DNA of 53,631 bases from Ignavibacteriae bacterium HGW-Ignavibacteriae-1 (GTDB lineage: Bacteria; Bacteroidota; Ignavibacteria; Kapaibacteriales; UBA2268), in the NCBI GenBank assembly GCA_002839825.1, contig PGYU01000017.1, positions 1 to 53,631 on the forward strand, read 5' to 3'. The notes beneath the pieces are model-generated. The model saw only the letters and a list, made by a program, of their open reading frames with translations, had not been told where the DNA came from and made no database searches. Each line of letters begins with the position of its first letter. Within the stretch, counting starts at the first letter, position 1. Position numbers and translations under genes: made by a program. This document shows, one piece after another, positions 1 through 8,086 of the stretch.

Positions 1-57
1 TTGTTGATATTCGAAAGTCGTTCCGCAAGTCTTACATTTATAATCATAAGTTGGCAT
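1..57 (-). CDS. FmdB-type zinc-ribbon protein, N-terminal fragment
   Basis: Only the first 19 codons lie in the window; the gene runs off the left edge. The peptide begins MPTYDYKCKTCGTTFEY, the standard opening of the FmdB/CxxC_CXXC_SSSS family of small putative regulatory proteins, which start MPxYxYxCxxCG. The CxxC pair at residues 8 and 11 would be half of a zinc ribbon. The ATG is at 57, about 80 bases downstream of the arsG-like gene on the same strand. Its function is unknown even in better-studied members. The family call rests on a short but distinctive peptide. Confidence 0.7.
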   Translation of the reverse strand, partial: MPTYDYKCKTCGTTFEYQQ

Positions 58-139
58 AAATCATTCAATAATTTGTTTCAAATAATAAAGCTAAGACGAT
101 AATTCAAGTACTAATATTTTATATTCCTAATGAGTAATA

Positions 140-838
140 TTACAGCATCGGGCTTATGATATGTCTCCAAACAAAATATAAGCCAACTGCGATAAACACC
201 CAACCTGTGATTTTAATAGCCCAATTTTGGAATTTATTGACATTGTCGAATGCTTTGGCAATTTTGTTTGCACTGAAAGCCAACATCACAGCAAAAATCA
301 ATACAGGCAACGCAGTTCCGAGTCCGTAAACCGTGGGAATAATAAAAATCGAATTGAACGACATTGACATTGGAATTAGACTTCCGAAATACAATCCTGC
401 CGATACGGGGCAAAATGTAAGAGCAAATATAAAACCTAATGCTGTAGCTCCGAAATAGCCGGAGTTTGCCAATTTGCCTTGCATTTTGTCGCTCAAATTT
501 CCACTCAAGCTGAAATTGACTTTAAAAACGTTTAGTAGGAATAGCCCAACCAATATCAATCCGGGACCAATTATCAAGTTCATATACTTTTGGAAAAAAC
601 GCCCAAGTTCGGGAATTGAGAAGAAACTCCAAAGTATCAAAGCCGCCAAAATCACATATGCCAAAACGCGCCCGAGCGAATAAAATACTCCGGACCAAAT
701 TGTCTTGTTGGCACCTTTGATATTCTTGCCGATATACGAAACAGCAGCAATATTTGTCGCCAAGGGGCAAGGACTAATTGATGTCAATATGCCGAGCCAC
801 AATGCAGAGCCGATTGCAATTAAAAAATCGGATTCCAT
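140..838 (-). CDS. arsG: ArsG-like organoarsenical efflux permease (CcdA/DsbD-type membrane protein)
   Basis: A 232-residue polytopic membrane protein with about six hydrophobic segments. It has two prolyl cysteine motifs inside the membrane, SPCP (Cys24) and TFCP (Cys143), as in the CcdA/DsbD electron-carrier fold. Proteins of this form that follow ArsE- and ArsF-like proteins in ars operons are classed as ArsG, proposed to export trivalent aminoaromatic arsenicals. It is the last gene of the arsenic operon, and its ATG overlaps the stop of the arsF-like gene by one base (TAATG). On sequence alone it could equally be a CcdA-type thiol-redox membrane protein. The ArsG name leans on gene order. 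Confidence 0.7.
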   Translation of the reverse strand: MESDFLIAIGSALWLGILTSISPCPLATNIAAVSYIGKNIKGANKTIWSGVFYSLGRVLAYVILAALILWSFFSIPELGRFFQKYMNLIIGPGLILVGLFLLNVFKVNFSLSGNLSDKMQGKLANSGYFGATALGFIFALTFCPVSAGLYFGSLIPMSMSFNSIFIIPTVYGLGTALPVLIFAVMLAFSANKIAKAFDNVNKFQNWAIKITGWVFIAVGLYFVWRHIISPML

Positions 839-1251
839 TATAATTCCTTCAAATACGCGTGTATCTCTTTTCGGACATAATTATTGAAATCTTTTTCATT
901 ACGGTTTAGTTCCCAGATTTTATCTGCAGCTTTCCATTTAGTTTCTTTGCCATTTTTGGTCAATGAGATGACCAAAGTTTGGTTGAACAAATCATAATCC
1001 TCAACAAAATGTTCATTAGCTTTTTCATCAAAGTTGACGACTTCAAATTTGACTTTGTTCGATTTTAATTCATTTGCGAATGATTTGTTGACAGTTTCGA
1101 CAATCATAGCTTCCATTTTTGTGCATGTTACGCATCTGAATTCGCCATGGAAGTAATATACCTTAACAACATTCTCCGCTTTTTGGGAAGTACTTGACAT
1201 AAGCATAACTGCTAATGACAAAAAAACGAGTGACATAATCAATTTTTTCAT
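838..1251 (-). CDS. arsF: ArsF-like exported thiol protein (nitroaromatic arsenical reductase subunit)
   Basis: A 137-residue protein with an N-terminal signal peptide or anchor and a thioredoxin-like body. The motif RCVTC (Cys40 and Cys43) sits shortly after the first strand. This matches the ArsF family, which with ArsE was linked to reducing nitroaromatic arsenicals in Shewanella. The ATG at 1251 is preceded by GGAG at a good distance; a TTG four codons upstream lies at the edge of that ribosome-binding site and is unlikely. It sits between the arsE-like and arsG-like genes. The fold and exported location are visible; the substrate is inferred from the operon. Confidence 0.68.
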   Translation of the reverse strand: MKKLIMSLVFLSLAVMLMSSTSQKAENVVKVYYFHGEFRCVTCTKMEAMIVETVNKSFANELKSNKVKFEVVNFDEKANEHFVEDYDLFNQTLVISLTKNGKETKWKAADKIWELNRNEKDFNNYVRKEIHAYLKEL

Positions 1252-1269
1252 GATAATCTCCAATTTAAA

Positions 1270-1503
1270 TTATTTTAATAATTCCATAAGTTGATTTTTA
1301 TTTAGTAATTTACCACTTGAAATTACTTTTTCATCCAAAACAAGTCCGGGAGTCATCATGATACCATAGTTCATGATATCATTAATGTCCGTAACTTTTT
1401 CCAAAGAGTAGTCATATCCCAATTCCTTGAGCGCTTCTCTTGTGTTTTCTTCCATTTTCAGGCATTTTGCGCAGCCTGTTCCCAAAATTTTTACTTTTTT
1501 CAT
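1270..1503 (-). CDS. arsE: ArsE-like small thioredoxin/glutaredoxin-fold protein
   Basis: A 77-residue cytoplasmic protein starting MKKVKILGTGCAKC, with the redox pair CxxC at residues 11 and 14. It has the cis-proline-type segment MMTPGLVLDEKV typical of TM0996/MTH895-type small thioredoxins. In ars operons this protein is called ArsE and is paired with ArsF. The gene starts 10 bases after the permease stop, with an AGGA ribosome-binding site. Without its neighbours it would be called a generic small thioredoxin. Confidence 0.72.
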   Translation of the reverse strand: MKKVKILGTGCAKCLKMEENTREALKELGYDYSLEKVTDINDIMNYGIMMTPGLVLDEKVISSGKLLNKNQLMELLK

Positions 1504-1513
1504 AAAATTGTTC

Positions 1514-2806
1514 CTATATTAAACTATAAAAATAACCAATAATACTTGACATGATTATGACTAAAATCACATAAGTAGCTGTCTTTTTTCCGCCCAACAC
1601 ACTATAAATCACAAGCATACTTGGAAGCGACAAAGCCGGACCTGCGAGTAAGAGCGACAGAGCAGGACCTTTTTGCATTCCGTTGCCCATTAGCCCTTGA
1701 ATAATCGGTATTTCCGTCAAAGTTGCGAAATACATGAATGCTCCTAAAACTGATGCTATAAGATTAGCTAAGTATGAATCTCCTCCTACTGCGGCATTAA
1801 TCCATTCCGATGGAATGATACCCTCTCCACCCGGCATTCCGAGTAAAAATCCGGCTATGATGACGCCATAGAACAACAAAGGCATAATTTGCTTTGCAAA
1901 ATCCCAACTATTATTGAACCAATTACGGTTATCTTCGCCACTAAAATAAAGTGACACGCCCAAACCTACAATTCCCAAACCGAATGCAACCGAAGGATTA
2001 GGGAACGCATATGCTGCAATGGTCACAAGCAAAGCTGTTACTGCCATATAAAGCACTTTCACATTGAACCAATAATACAATATCGCTCCGTAAATCAATG
2101 ATAAAATTGATGTCAAAATCCATTTATATTCATAAACAAAACTTGTCCATCCTTCGCTCGAATCAGGATTTCCCCAATTTGAAACAAGTATAATCACTAT
2201 CATTAACACGAAAAAGATTACGTTTTGTAACATCGGGCGTTCGGTTTCATCGCTTTCTGTTTCTGCCATTTGAATAGTTCTCGATTGGGCTTCTTTTATA
2301 AAAAGCCAACTCATAATTAGTCCGATAACGACGCTAAAAACGATTGCAGTCACGCCACGTGCAACTCCCAATTCAAAACCAATTACTTTAGCGGTCATGA
2401 TGACAGCCATTATATTGATAGCCGGACCTGAATATAAAAATGTAGTGGCAGGACCTAAACCCGCTCCCATTTTGTAAATTCCGGCAAACATTGGCAATAC
2501 CGTGCAAGAGCAAACTGCCAATACAAATCCTGAAACTGAAGCCACTCCATAAGCCATGAATCTGTTCGAGTTGGGACCCAAATATTTCAAGACAGCGGCT
2601 TGATTTAGAAATACTCCAATTGCTCCGGCGATATAAAATGCGGGAAGAAGACATAATATCACATGCTCTTGAGCGTACCATTGGGTAAGCTGCAAAGCTT
2701 GGTCTAATGCATTTGTAAACCGAAATTCGTCAATCGGTACAAATACAAATGCCAAAAATACTGCTGCAATCCAAGCAAGTATTTTCCATTCTTTTTTCCA
2801 TTCCAT
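1514..2806 (-). CDS. ArsP/SO_0444-type permease
   Basis: A 430-residue membrane permease of the DUF318/ArsP superfamily, with roughly ten hydrophobic segments and a charged linker near residues 190-205. The hallmark VCSCTVLP is present (Cys99, Cys101), followed by GIYKMGAGLGPATTFL and SGPAIN. ArsP-type permeases export trivalent organoarsenicals such as methylarsenite; close relatives in ars operons are often only labelled permease or Cu/Zn efflux. It stands between the ArsC-like reductase and ArsE. A GAGG ribosome-binding site precedes the ATG. Export of methylated arsenic made by the ArsM of the same operon is a reasonable inference. Confidence 0.75.
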   Translation of the reverse strand: MEWKKEWKILAWIAAVFLAFVFVPIDEFRFTNALDQALQLTQWYAQEHVILCLLPAFYIAGAIGVFLNQAAVLKYLGPNSNRFMAYGVASVSGFVLAVCSCTVLPMFAGIYKMGAGLGPATTFLYSGPAINIMAVIMTAKVIGFELGVARGVTAIVFSVVIGLIMSWLFIKEAQSRTIQMAETESDETERPMLQNVIFFVLMIVIILVSNWGNPDSSEGWTSFVYEYKWILTSILSLIYGAILYYWFNVKVLYMAVTALLVTIAAYAFPNPSVAFGLGIVGLGVSLYFSGEDNRNWFNNSWDFAKQIMPLLFYGVIIAGFLLGMPGGEGIIPSEWINAAVGGDSYLANLIASVLGAFMYFATLTEIPIIQGLMGNGMQKGPALSLLLAGPALSLPSMLVIYSVLGGKKTATYVILVIIMSSIIGYFYSLI

Positions 2807-2846
2807 AAAAAACCTCGGTTTGTGTTAGAAACCATTTATTATAAAT

Positions 2847-3464
2847 TTATTTAACTTTTGAAAAAACATACATCATTTCAATCGAAATCTGGCGAGAGCG
2901 TTCGTCATACTTTTGTGATTCCAACTCAGTGCCGTCGAATGCTTTCGGGTCTTCGAAAGGAAGAGCAATTCGTGCATCAACTCCAGGTACAAAAGGACAT
3001 GCTTCATCAGCTTCAGAGCAAACCATAATAGCGGCAAAATTTTCCGAGGGATTGAATTTATCGCTGAAAACTTTCGAAAATGCTGTAATAGTATTCGCAG
3101 AATTCCCGTATGAAACTTTATAAACGGGATTAGTGCCGTCTTTCTCGACATTAATCTCAAAACCGCATCTTCGCATCGAATTCACGGCAGTAATATTGAA
3201 TGCAGTGGCTTCAGTACCGCCTGAAAAAGTTTTTACATTCGATATGTCGTAATATTCAGCCGCAACAGCCGCCCAAATCTGAGCAATGTGACTACGTCGC
3301 GAATTATGCGTACAAATAAAATTCAATTTAATAATTTCATTTATCGAGAATTTATTCCGAATATAATTTGATAATATTTCGAGTTTATCTTTGCGTTCAA
3401 TTGAAATAGTCGAAAAATCTTGTGATTTTTCCAAATAATTCAATATTTTTTCATTAATTATCAT
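2847..3464 (-). CDS. arsC: ArsC-like arsenate reductase of the low-molecular-weight phosphatase fold
   Basis: A 205-residue protein with the P-loop C-x5-R (Cys51 to Arg57, reading CTHNSRR). It also has two more cysteines in the setting VCSEADEAC (Cys149 and Cys156). That spacing matches the Cys82/Cys89 shuttle of thioredoxin-coupled ArsC, so arsenate reduction to arsenite is well supported over plain tyrosine phosphatase activity. It carries about 45 extra N-terminal residues compared with classical ArsC (about 131 aa). The ATG at 3464 follows AAGGA; a TTG six codons upstream has no better site. It feeds arsenite to the adjacent Acr3 and ArsM. Confidence 0.82.
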   Translation of the reverse strand: MIINEKILNYLEKSQDFSTISIERKDKLEILSNYIRNKFSINEIIKLNFICTHNSRRSHIAQIWAAVAAEYYDISNVKTFSGGTEATAFNITAVNSMRRCGFEINVEKDGTNPVYKVSYGNSANTITAFSKVFSDKFNPSENFAAIMVCSEADEACPFVPGVDARIALPFEDPKAFDGTELESQKYDERSRQISIEMMYVFSKVK

Positions 3465-3488
3465 ATTTTTTTCCTTTTTCAAATTGTT

Positions 3489-4565
3489 TTACGGACACAA
3501 ATCCGGATTTTCAATTTTCAAATCTTCTGTAGATTTGAAATATTTTTCTTTAATTTTGATAGCAACCCCAACGAGGGCAATCATAACCGGTACTTCGACA
3601 AGTGGACCGATTACAGCCGCAAATGCTTCGCCCGAATTGATTCCGAAAACTGCAATTGCAACAGCTATTGCCAACTCGAAATTATTACTTGCTGCCGTAA
3701 ATGCTAATGTCGTTGATTTTGAATAATCCGCTCCTAATTTTTTGCTCATGAAAAATGAAACAAAGAACATGACTACAAAATAAATAATCAACGGAATCGC
3801 AATTCGAACCACATCAAGCGGTAATTCCAAAATTGCATCGCCTTTGAACGAGAACATTACAAATATCGTAAACAACAGTGCAATCAATGTGATTGGTGAA
3901 ATTGCGGGAATGAATTTGTTCGAATACCAATCTTCGCCTTTTCTTTTTTTCAGAATAAGTCGTGTCAGTAATCCGGCAAAAAACGGAATCCCCAAATAAA
4001 TCAATACACTTTCGGCAATTTGCCCGATTGTAATATCAATTTCCAGAACTTTCAGCCCAAACCACGAAGGCAAAATCGTAAGGAAAATATATGCATATAG
4101 TGAGAAAAACAATATTTGAAAAACAGAATTAAACGCCACAAGTCCCGCTGCGTATTCGGTATCGCCTTTGGCAAGGTCATTCCATACAATTACCATTGCA
4201 ATGCACCGCGCCAGACCAATGATTATCAATCCGGTCATGTATTCAGGGTAATCCTGCAGGAAAATTACTGCCAATGCAAACATCAAAATCGGACCGATAA
4301 TCCAGTTTTGGACAAGCGATAAACCTAAAATCTTGACATCGCGGAAAACTTTCCAGAGCTTTTCGTATTTAACTTTTGCAAGTGGGGGATACATCATTAA
4401 AATCAGACCAATAGCTATTGGAATATTCGTCGTGCCGGATTGGAAAAGCTCCCAAAATGAGGAAATTCCCTCGAAAATTCTTCCGCTCAACAGTCCCAAA
4501 GCCATTGCCAAGAAAATCCAAAGCGTCAAGTATCGGTCTAAAAATGATAATCTCTTTTGTTGCAT
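3489..4565 (-). CDS. acr3: Acr3 arsenite efflux permease
   Basis: A 358-residue protein of the bile acid/arsenite transporter superfamily with about ten membrane segments. It contains [13 protein letters not shown] with the conserved Cys121, and [13 protein letters not shown] with Glu297. These correspond to the two essential residues (Cys129 and Glu305) known from other Acr3 proteins. It exports arsenite using the proton gradient. Its ATG overlaps the arsM stop by one base (TGATG), so translation is probably coupled. Length and motifs agree with a complete, functional transporter. Confidence 0.93.
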   Translation of the reverse strand: MQQKRLSFLDRYLTLWIFLAMALGLLSGRIFEGISSFWELFQSGTTNIPIAIGLILMMYPPLAKVKYEKLWKVFRDVKILGLSLVQNWIIGPILMFALAVIFLQDYPEYMTGLIIIGLARCIAMVIVWNDLAKGDTEYAAGLVAFNSVFQILFFSLYAYIFLTILPSWFGLKVLEIDITIGQIAESVLIYLGIPFFAGLLTRLILKKRKGEDWYSNKFIPAISPITLIALLFTIFVMFSFKGDAILELPLDVVRIAIPLIIYFVVMFFVSFFMSKKLGADYSKSTTLAFTAASNNFELAIAVAIAVFGINSGEAFAAVIGPLVEVPVMIALVGVAIKIKEKYFKSTEDLKIENPDLCP

Positions 4566-5371
4566 CAGATTTTCACCCCGACGACTGTGATGCTCATTAT
4601 GACTTCCGGATTTTGCTTGAACGCAATGATTTCTTCGTCATTCAAATAATCTTTCAAAATCGAATCAGGCATATCAATGTTCTTTTGCTTCAAAATTTGG
4701 GCAGACGCGAATCCATTATTGGCAATGATTTTCATGTATTCATCTTTCAACAATGCTCCGGCAACGCATCCGGCATACATTTCAGCCGATTTCTTGACAT
4801 TTTCGGGCAATTCCGCACCGGTTACAATGTCAGAAACTGAAAATCTGCCGCCGGGCTTGAGAATTCGATAAATTTCCTTGAAAGCTTTATCTTTGTCCGG
4901 CACAAGGTTGAGTACACAATTGCTAATCACCACGTCCACACTGTTGTCGGGGAGAGGGATTTGCTCGATTTCACCCAAGATAAATTCGATATTGTCCAAT
5001 CCGATTGCAGCCTTATTTTTTTCAGCTTTATCAATCATTTCTTGTGTCATGTCCAAACCAATCACTTTGCCTGTCGAACCAACCTCTCTCAGAGCCACGA
5101 AGCAATCGTTTCCGGCACCTGAACCCAAATCAAGGACTGTATCGCCTTCCTTGATGCCGGCAAACTCTGTCGGAATGCCGCAACCAAGCCCCAAATCAGC
5201 ATTTGGATTGTAGCCCGCTAAGTTGGTATATTTGTCACTCATAATTGTGTAATCAATGTTATCGTCGGTACCACAACAGCATCCACAGCTACCGGGAGCT
5301 AAACTATCATTGAGAACGGCAATTTGACCGTATTTCTCTTTTACGACATCTTTTATTGAACCACTATTCAT
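4565..5371 (-). CDS. arsM: Arsenite S-adenosylmethionine methyltransferase
   Basis: A 268-residue class I methyltransferase that methylates As(III) with SAM. The SAM-binding motif is DLGSGAGND at residues 81-89. The three arsenic-binding cysteines of the family are present as Cys64 (GLGCG), Cys152 (SNCVLNL) and Cys202 (AGCVAGA). An extra cluster, CGCCC, lies at residues 29-33, as in many bacterial ArsM. It is the second gene of the operon, 49 bases after arsR and overlapping acr3. Product methylarsenicals could leave through the permease encoded downstream. Confidence 0.94.
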   Translation of the reverse strand: MNSGSIKDVVKEKYGQIAVLNDSLAPGSCGCCCGTDDNIDYTIMSDKYTNLAGYNPNADLGLGCGIPTEFAGIKEGDTVLDLGSGAGNDCFVALREVGSTGKVIGLDMTQEMIDKAEKNKAAIGLDNIEFILGEIEQIPLPDNSVDVVISNCVLNLVPDKDKAFKEIYRILKPGGRFSVSDIVTGAELPENVKKSAEMYAGCVAGALLKDEYMKIIANNGFASAQILKQKNIDMPDSILKDYLNDEEIIAFKQNPEVIMSITVVGVKI

Positions 5372-5420
5372 TTTTATACCCTTTTATATTTAGCAAAATA
5401 ACGAAATGATTTGCTTTTTT

Positions 5421-5762
5421 TTATGTGCCACAAATCATGTTTCTGTCTGTAGTTTGTAATCTCAGCCTGTCATTCAACAGCATAATATCGCGTTCAGTAT
5501 GTTTATCAATCATCGCCAAACAATCGTCAATCAGCAAATTGCGTTCTCGATTTATCCGGTAGTTGACCCACTTGCCATCTTTCTCATCCTCGATTAGCCC
5601 TGCTTCTTTGAGCAGAGAGAGGTGCTTCGAGACAGTGGAAGTAGCGAGTTGGAGTATATCGGTGATTTCGCACACGCATAGCTCACGCTCCTTCAGCATA
5701 GAGATGATTCTCATTCTGTTGCTGTCGCTCAAAGCCTTCAATATTTTCAACATTTCTTTCAT
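5421..5762 (-). CDS. arsR: ArsR-family metalloregulatory repressor
   Basis: A 113-residue winged-helix repressor. The metal-binding box ELCVCE (Cys29, Cys31) overlaps the start of the helix-turn-helix, whose recognition segment is ATSTVSKHLSLLKEAGL. Further cysteines are Cys81 and Cys111, and either might complete a three-coordinate As(III) site. It is the first gene of the arsenic operon and presumably represses it until arsenite binds. The ATG is only two bases from an inverted repeat (5765-5786), so there is no normal Shine-Dalgarno site in front of it. Confidence 0.93.
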   Translation of the reverse strand: MKEMLKILKALSDSNRMRIISMLKERELCVCEITDILQLATSTVSKHLSLLKEAGLIEDEKDGKWVNYRINRERNLLIDDCLAMIDKHTERDIMLLNDRLRLQTTDRNMICGT

Positions 5763-5764
5763 AT

Positions 5765-5786
5765 CGTTTCGTTAAATGACGAAACG
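5765..5786. promoter_or_regulatory. Likely ArsR operator (inverted repeat)
   Basis: CGTTTCGT and ACGAAACG form a perfect 8-base inverted repeat around the 6-base spacer TAAATG, immediately upstream of the arsR start codon. Its position and symmetry fit an operator for a small winged-helix repressor dimer. It occupies the place where the ribosome-binding site would normally be. Confidence 0.65.
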
Positions 5787-5812
5787 AAAGCAAGGATTAT
5801 TTTTCACATATG

Positions 5813-5820
5813 CAAATATA
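5813..5820 (-). promoter_or_regulatory. Possible -7 promoter element of the arsenic operon
   Basis: On the minus strand this reads TATATTTG, matching the Bacteroidota -7 consensus TAnnTTTG, about 50 bases upstream of arsR. The base run 19-20 bases upstream is T-rich but not an exact TTTG, so the -33 element is imperfect. The inverted repeat at 5765-5786 would lie downstream of the start site, where a bound repressor would block elongation or opening. Confidence 0.4.
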
Positions 5821-5864
5821 TTATTTTCTTGCACAATAAAAATATTTATAAATAATATTTAAAT

Positions 5865-5894
5865 AAAAAAAATGGGTGGCTAAATGCCACCCAT
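5865..5894 (-). terminator. Intrinsic terminator after the methylmalonyl-CoA mutase genes
   Basis: ATGGGTGGC (5872-5880) and GCCACCCAT (5886-5894) form a perfect 9-base stem with a 5-base loop. On the minus strand the stem is followed by a run of seven or more T. It lies 20 bases past the stop of the large subunit and separates it from the divergent-side arsR promoter region. Confidence 0.88.
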
Positions 5895-5913
5895 AATTTA
5901 TTAAATAGGAATT

Positions 5914-8085
5914 TTAATCTTTGTCTAACAGGTCGTGCATTAGCTTTTCGGCTGCAAGAGGAATAATTGTACCGGGACCAAAAATTTCATCGGCTCCGTT
6001 TTGATACAAAAATTCGTAATCTTGCGGGGGAATCACACCGCCGACGCAGATAATAATATCGTCACGTCCTAAAGTTTTCAACTCGGCTACAAGCTGTGGG
6101 ACTAAGGTTTTATGCCCTGCCGCGAGCGAACTGACGCCAATAATATGGACATCATTCTCAACTGCTTGTTTGGCAGTTTCGCGTGGAGTTTGGAAAAGAG
6201 GACCTACATCCACATCAAAACCCATGTCGGCAAAGGCTGTAGAGATAACTTTGGCGCCACGGTCGTGCCCATCTTGACCCATTTTTGCGACAAGAATTCT
6301 CGGACGGCGACCTTCCAAAGCTTCAAATTGGTCAGTCAAATCGCGAACTTTATCAATAGCGCCCGATTCAGCATAGGACGAGCTGTAAACACCTGATATA
6401 GTCCGAGTTTGCGCGTTATGTCTTCCTACTATTTTTTCAATTGCAGAAGAAATCTCGCCCAATGAAGCACGAACCTGTGCGGCTTTTATGGATAATTCGA
6501 GCAAATTACCTTCGCCTGTTTCGATAGATTTGGTAATTGCATCTAAAGCCATTTCCACGTCATTTTCATTACGATTAGCCTTAAGTTCTTCTAATCGTTT
6601 GAGTTGCTGGTCGCGAACCGCGGAATTATCAATATTTAAAATTTCGAGTGGGTCTTCATGTTCCAAACGATATTTATTTACACCGATAATATATTCAGCA
6701 CCCGAGTCAATTCTGGCTTGACGTCTTGCAGCAGCCTCTTCAATCCTCATTTTTGGGATTCCGGATTCGATAGCTTTTGCCATTCCACCAAGATTTTCAA
6801 TTTCTTGAATATGTGTCCACGCTTTTTTGACTAATTCATAGGTCAATTTTTCGACATAATATGAGCCGCCCCATGGGTCAATAACCTTGGTAATGCCGGT
6901 TTCTTCTTGCAAATAAATTTGAGTATTTCGGGCAATTCTCGCCGAAAAATCAGTTGGTAACGCAATGGCTTCATCGAGAGCGTTAGTATGCAAAGATTGA
7001 GTATGCCCCAAAACGGCTCCCATGGCTTCCATACAAGTTCTTACGACATTATTATAAGGGTCTTGCTCTGTAAGACTCCATCCTGATGTTTGACTATGTG
7101 TACGTAATGCCAATGACTTAGCATTCTTAGGGTTAAATTGTTTAATTATTTTAGACCAAATCAATCTGGCAGCACGCATTTTAGCAACTTCCATGAAATA
7201 ATTCATGCCAATAGCCCAGAAAAATGATAGACGTGGAGCGAATGCATCAATGTCAATTCCGGCTTTAATTCCGGTACGCACATATTCCAATCCATCGGCT
7301 AATGTATATCCCATTTCAATATCAGCTGTAGCTCCGGCTTCTTGCATATGATAACCGGAAATTGAAATACTGTTAAATTTCGGCATATTTTGCGAAGTAA
7401 ATTCGAAAATATCTGCAATTATTCGCATTGATGGTTCCGGTGGGTAAATATAAGTATTCCGCACCATATATTCTTTCAAAATATCATTTTGAATTGTGCC
7501 TGTAAGTTGTTCGTATTTAACGCCTTGCTCCAATGCAGCTACAATATAAAATGCCAAAACCGGAAGAACCGCACCGTTCATTGTCATGGAAACTGAAACT
7601 TTATCAAGCGGAATTCCATCGAATAAAACTTTCATATCCAAAATTGAATCTATTGCAACACCGGCTTTACCGACATCGCCAACAACGCGCTCGTGGTCTG
7701 AATCATAGCCTCTGTGCGTTGCCAAATCGAATGCAACGGAAAGTCCTTGCTGACCTGCTTCAATATTTCGTCTGTAAAAGGCGTTACTTTCTTCGGCTGT
7801 CGAAAAACCTGCATATTGTCTGATTGTCCAAGGACGAGTAACAAACATAGTTGGGTAGGGACCTCTTAAAAATGGTGCAATTCCGGCTGTAAATTTTGTA
7901 TGCTCTAATTGATTTTCATCATCAATATTATATAATGGGTCAATCGGAATATTTTCCATTGAGTTAATTTTTAATTCCGGAAAATCGGAATTCATATCAT
8001 TTAAAAATATTTCTTTCCAATCTTCAAATTTATTTTCGGCTTTGTCAAAATCCAGTTTAATTTTAGAAAAATCGGGCTTTTTCAT
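5914..8085 (-). CDS. mcmB: Methylmalonyl-CoA mutase, large (catalytic, B12-binding) subunit
   Basis: A 723-residue adenosylcobalamin enzyme interconverting succinyl-CoA and methylmalonyl-CoA. The N-terminal TIM barrel includes [18 protein letters not shown] and the C-terminal Rossmann domain has the base-off cobalamin motif DGHDRG, with the cobalt-ligand histidine near residue 607. Start choice: AAAGGAG at 8095-8101 lies 9 bases before the ATG at 8085, and the small-subunit stop ends one base before it. An upstream in-frame start at 8109 would place that Shine-Dalgarno inside the gene. No epimerase, MeaB chaperone or propionyl-CoA carboxylase gene lies nearby. The symbol follows one common usage; scpA/mutB are others. 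Confidence 0.95.
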   Translation of the reverse strand: MKKPDFSKIKLDFDKAENKFEDWKEIFLNDMNSDFPELKINSMENIPIDPLYNIDDENQLEHTKFTAGIAPFLRGPYPTMFVTRPWTIRQYAGFSTAEESNAFYRRNIEAGQQGLSVAFDLATHRGYDSDHERVVGDVGKAGVAIDSILDMKVLFDGIPLDKVSVSMTMNGAVLPVLAFYIVAALEQGVKYEQLTGTIQNDILKEYMVRNTYIYPPEPSMRIIADIFEFTSQNMPKFNSISISGYHMQEAGATADIEMGYTLADGLEYVRTGIKAGIDIDAFAPRLSFFWAIGMNYFMEVAKMRAARLIWSKIIKQFNPKNAKSLALRTHSQTSGWSLTEQDPYNNVVRTCMEAMGAVLGHTQSLHTNALDEAIALPTDFSARIARNTQIYLQEETGITKVIDPWGGSYYVEKLTYELVKKAWTHIQEIENLGGMAKAIESGIPKMRIEEAAARRQARIDSGAEYIIGVNKYRLEHEDPLEILNIDNSAVRDQQLKRLEELKANRNENDVEMALDAITKSIETGEGNLLELSIKAAQVRASLGEISSAIEKIVGRHNAQTRTISGVYSSSYAESGAIDKVRDLTDQFEALEGRRPRILVAKMGQDGHDRGAKVISTAFADMGFDVDVGPLFQTPRETAKQAVENDVHIIGVSSLAAGHKTLVPQLVAELKTLGRDDIIICVGGVIPPQDYEFLYQNGADEIFGPGTIIPLAAEKLMHDLLDKD

Positions 8086-8086
8086 A

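Noticed and set aside
112-142. Terminator after the arsG-like gene
   Set aside because: TAATATT and AATATTA can pair, but the stem is all A-T, long-looped and overlaps the stop codon without a clear T run.
4116-4840. Antisense reading frames over acr3 and arsM
   Set aside because: They mirror conserved coding frames on the other strand, have no ribosome-binding sites and no recognisable product.
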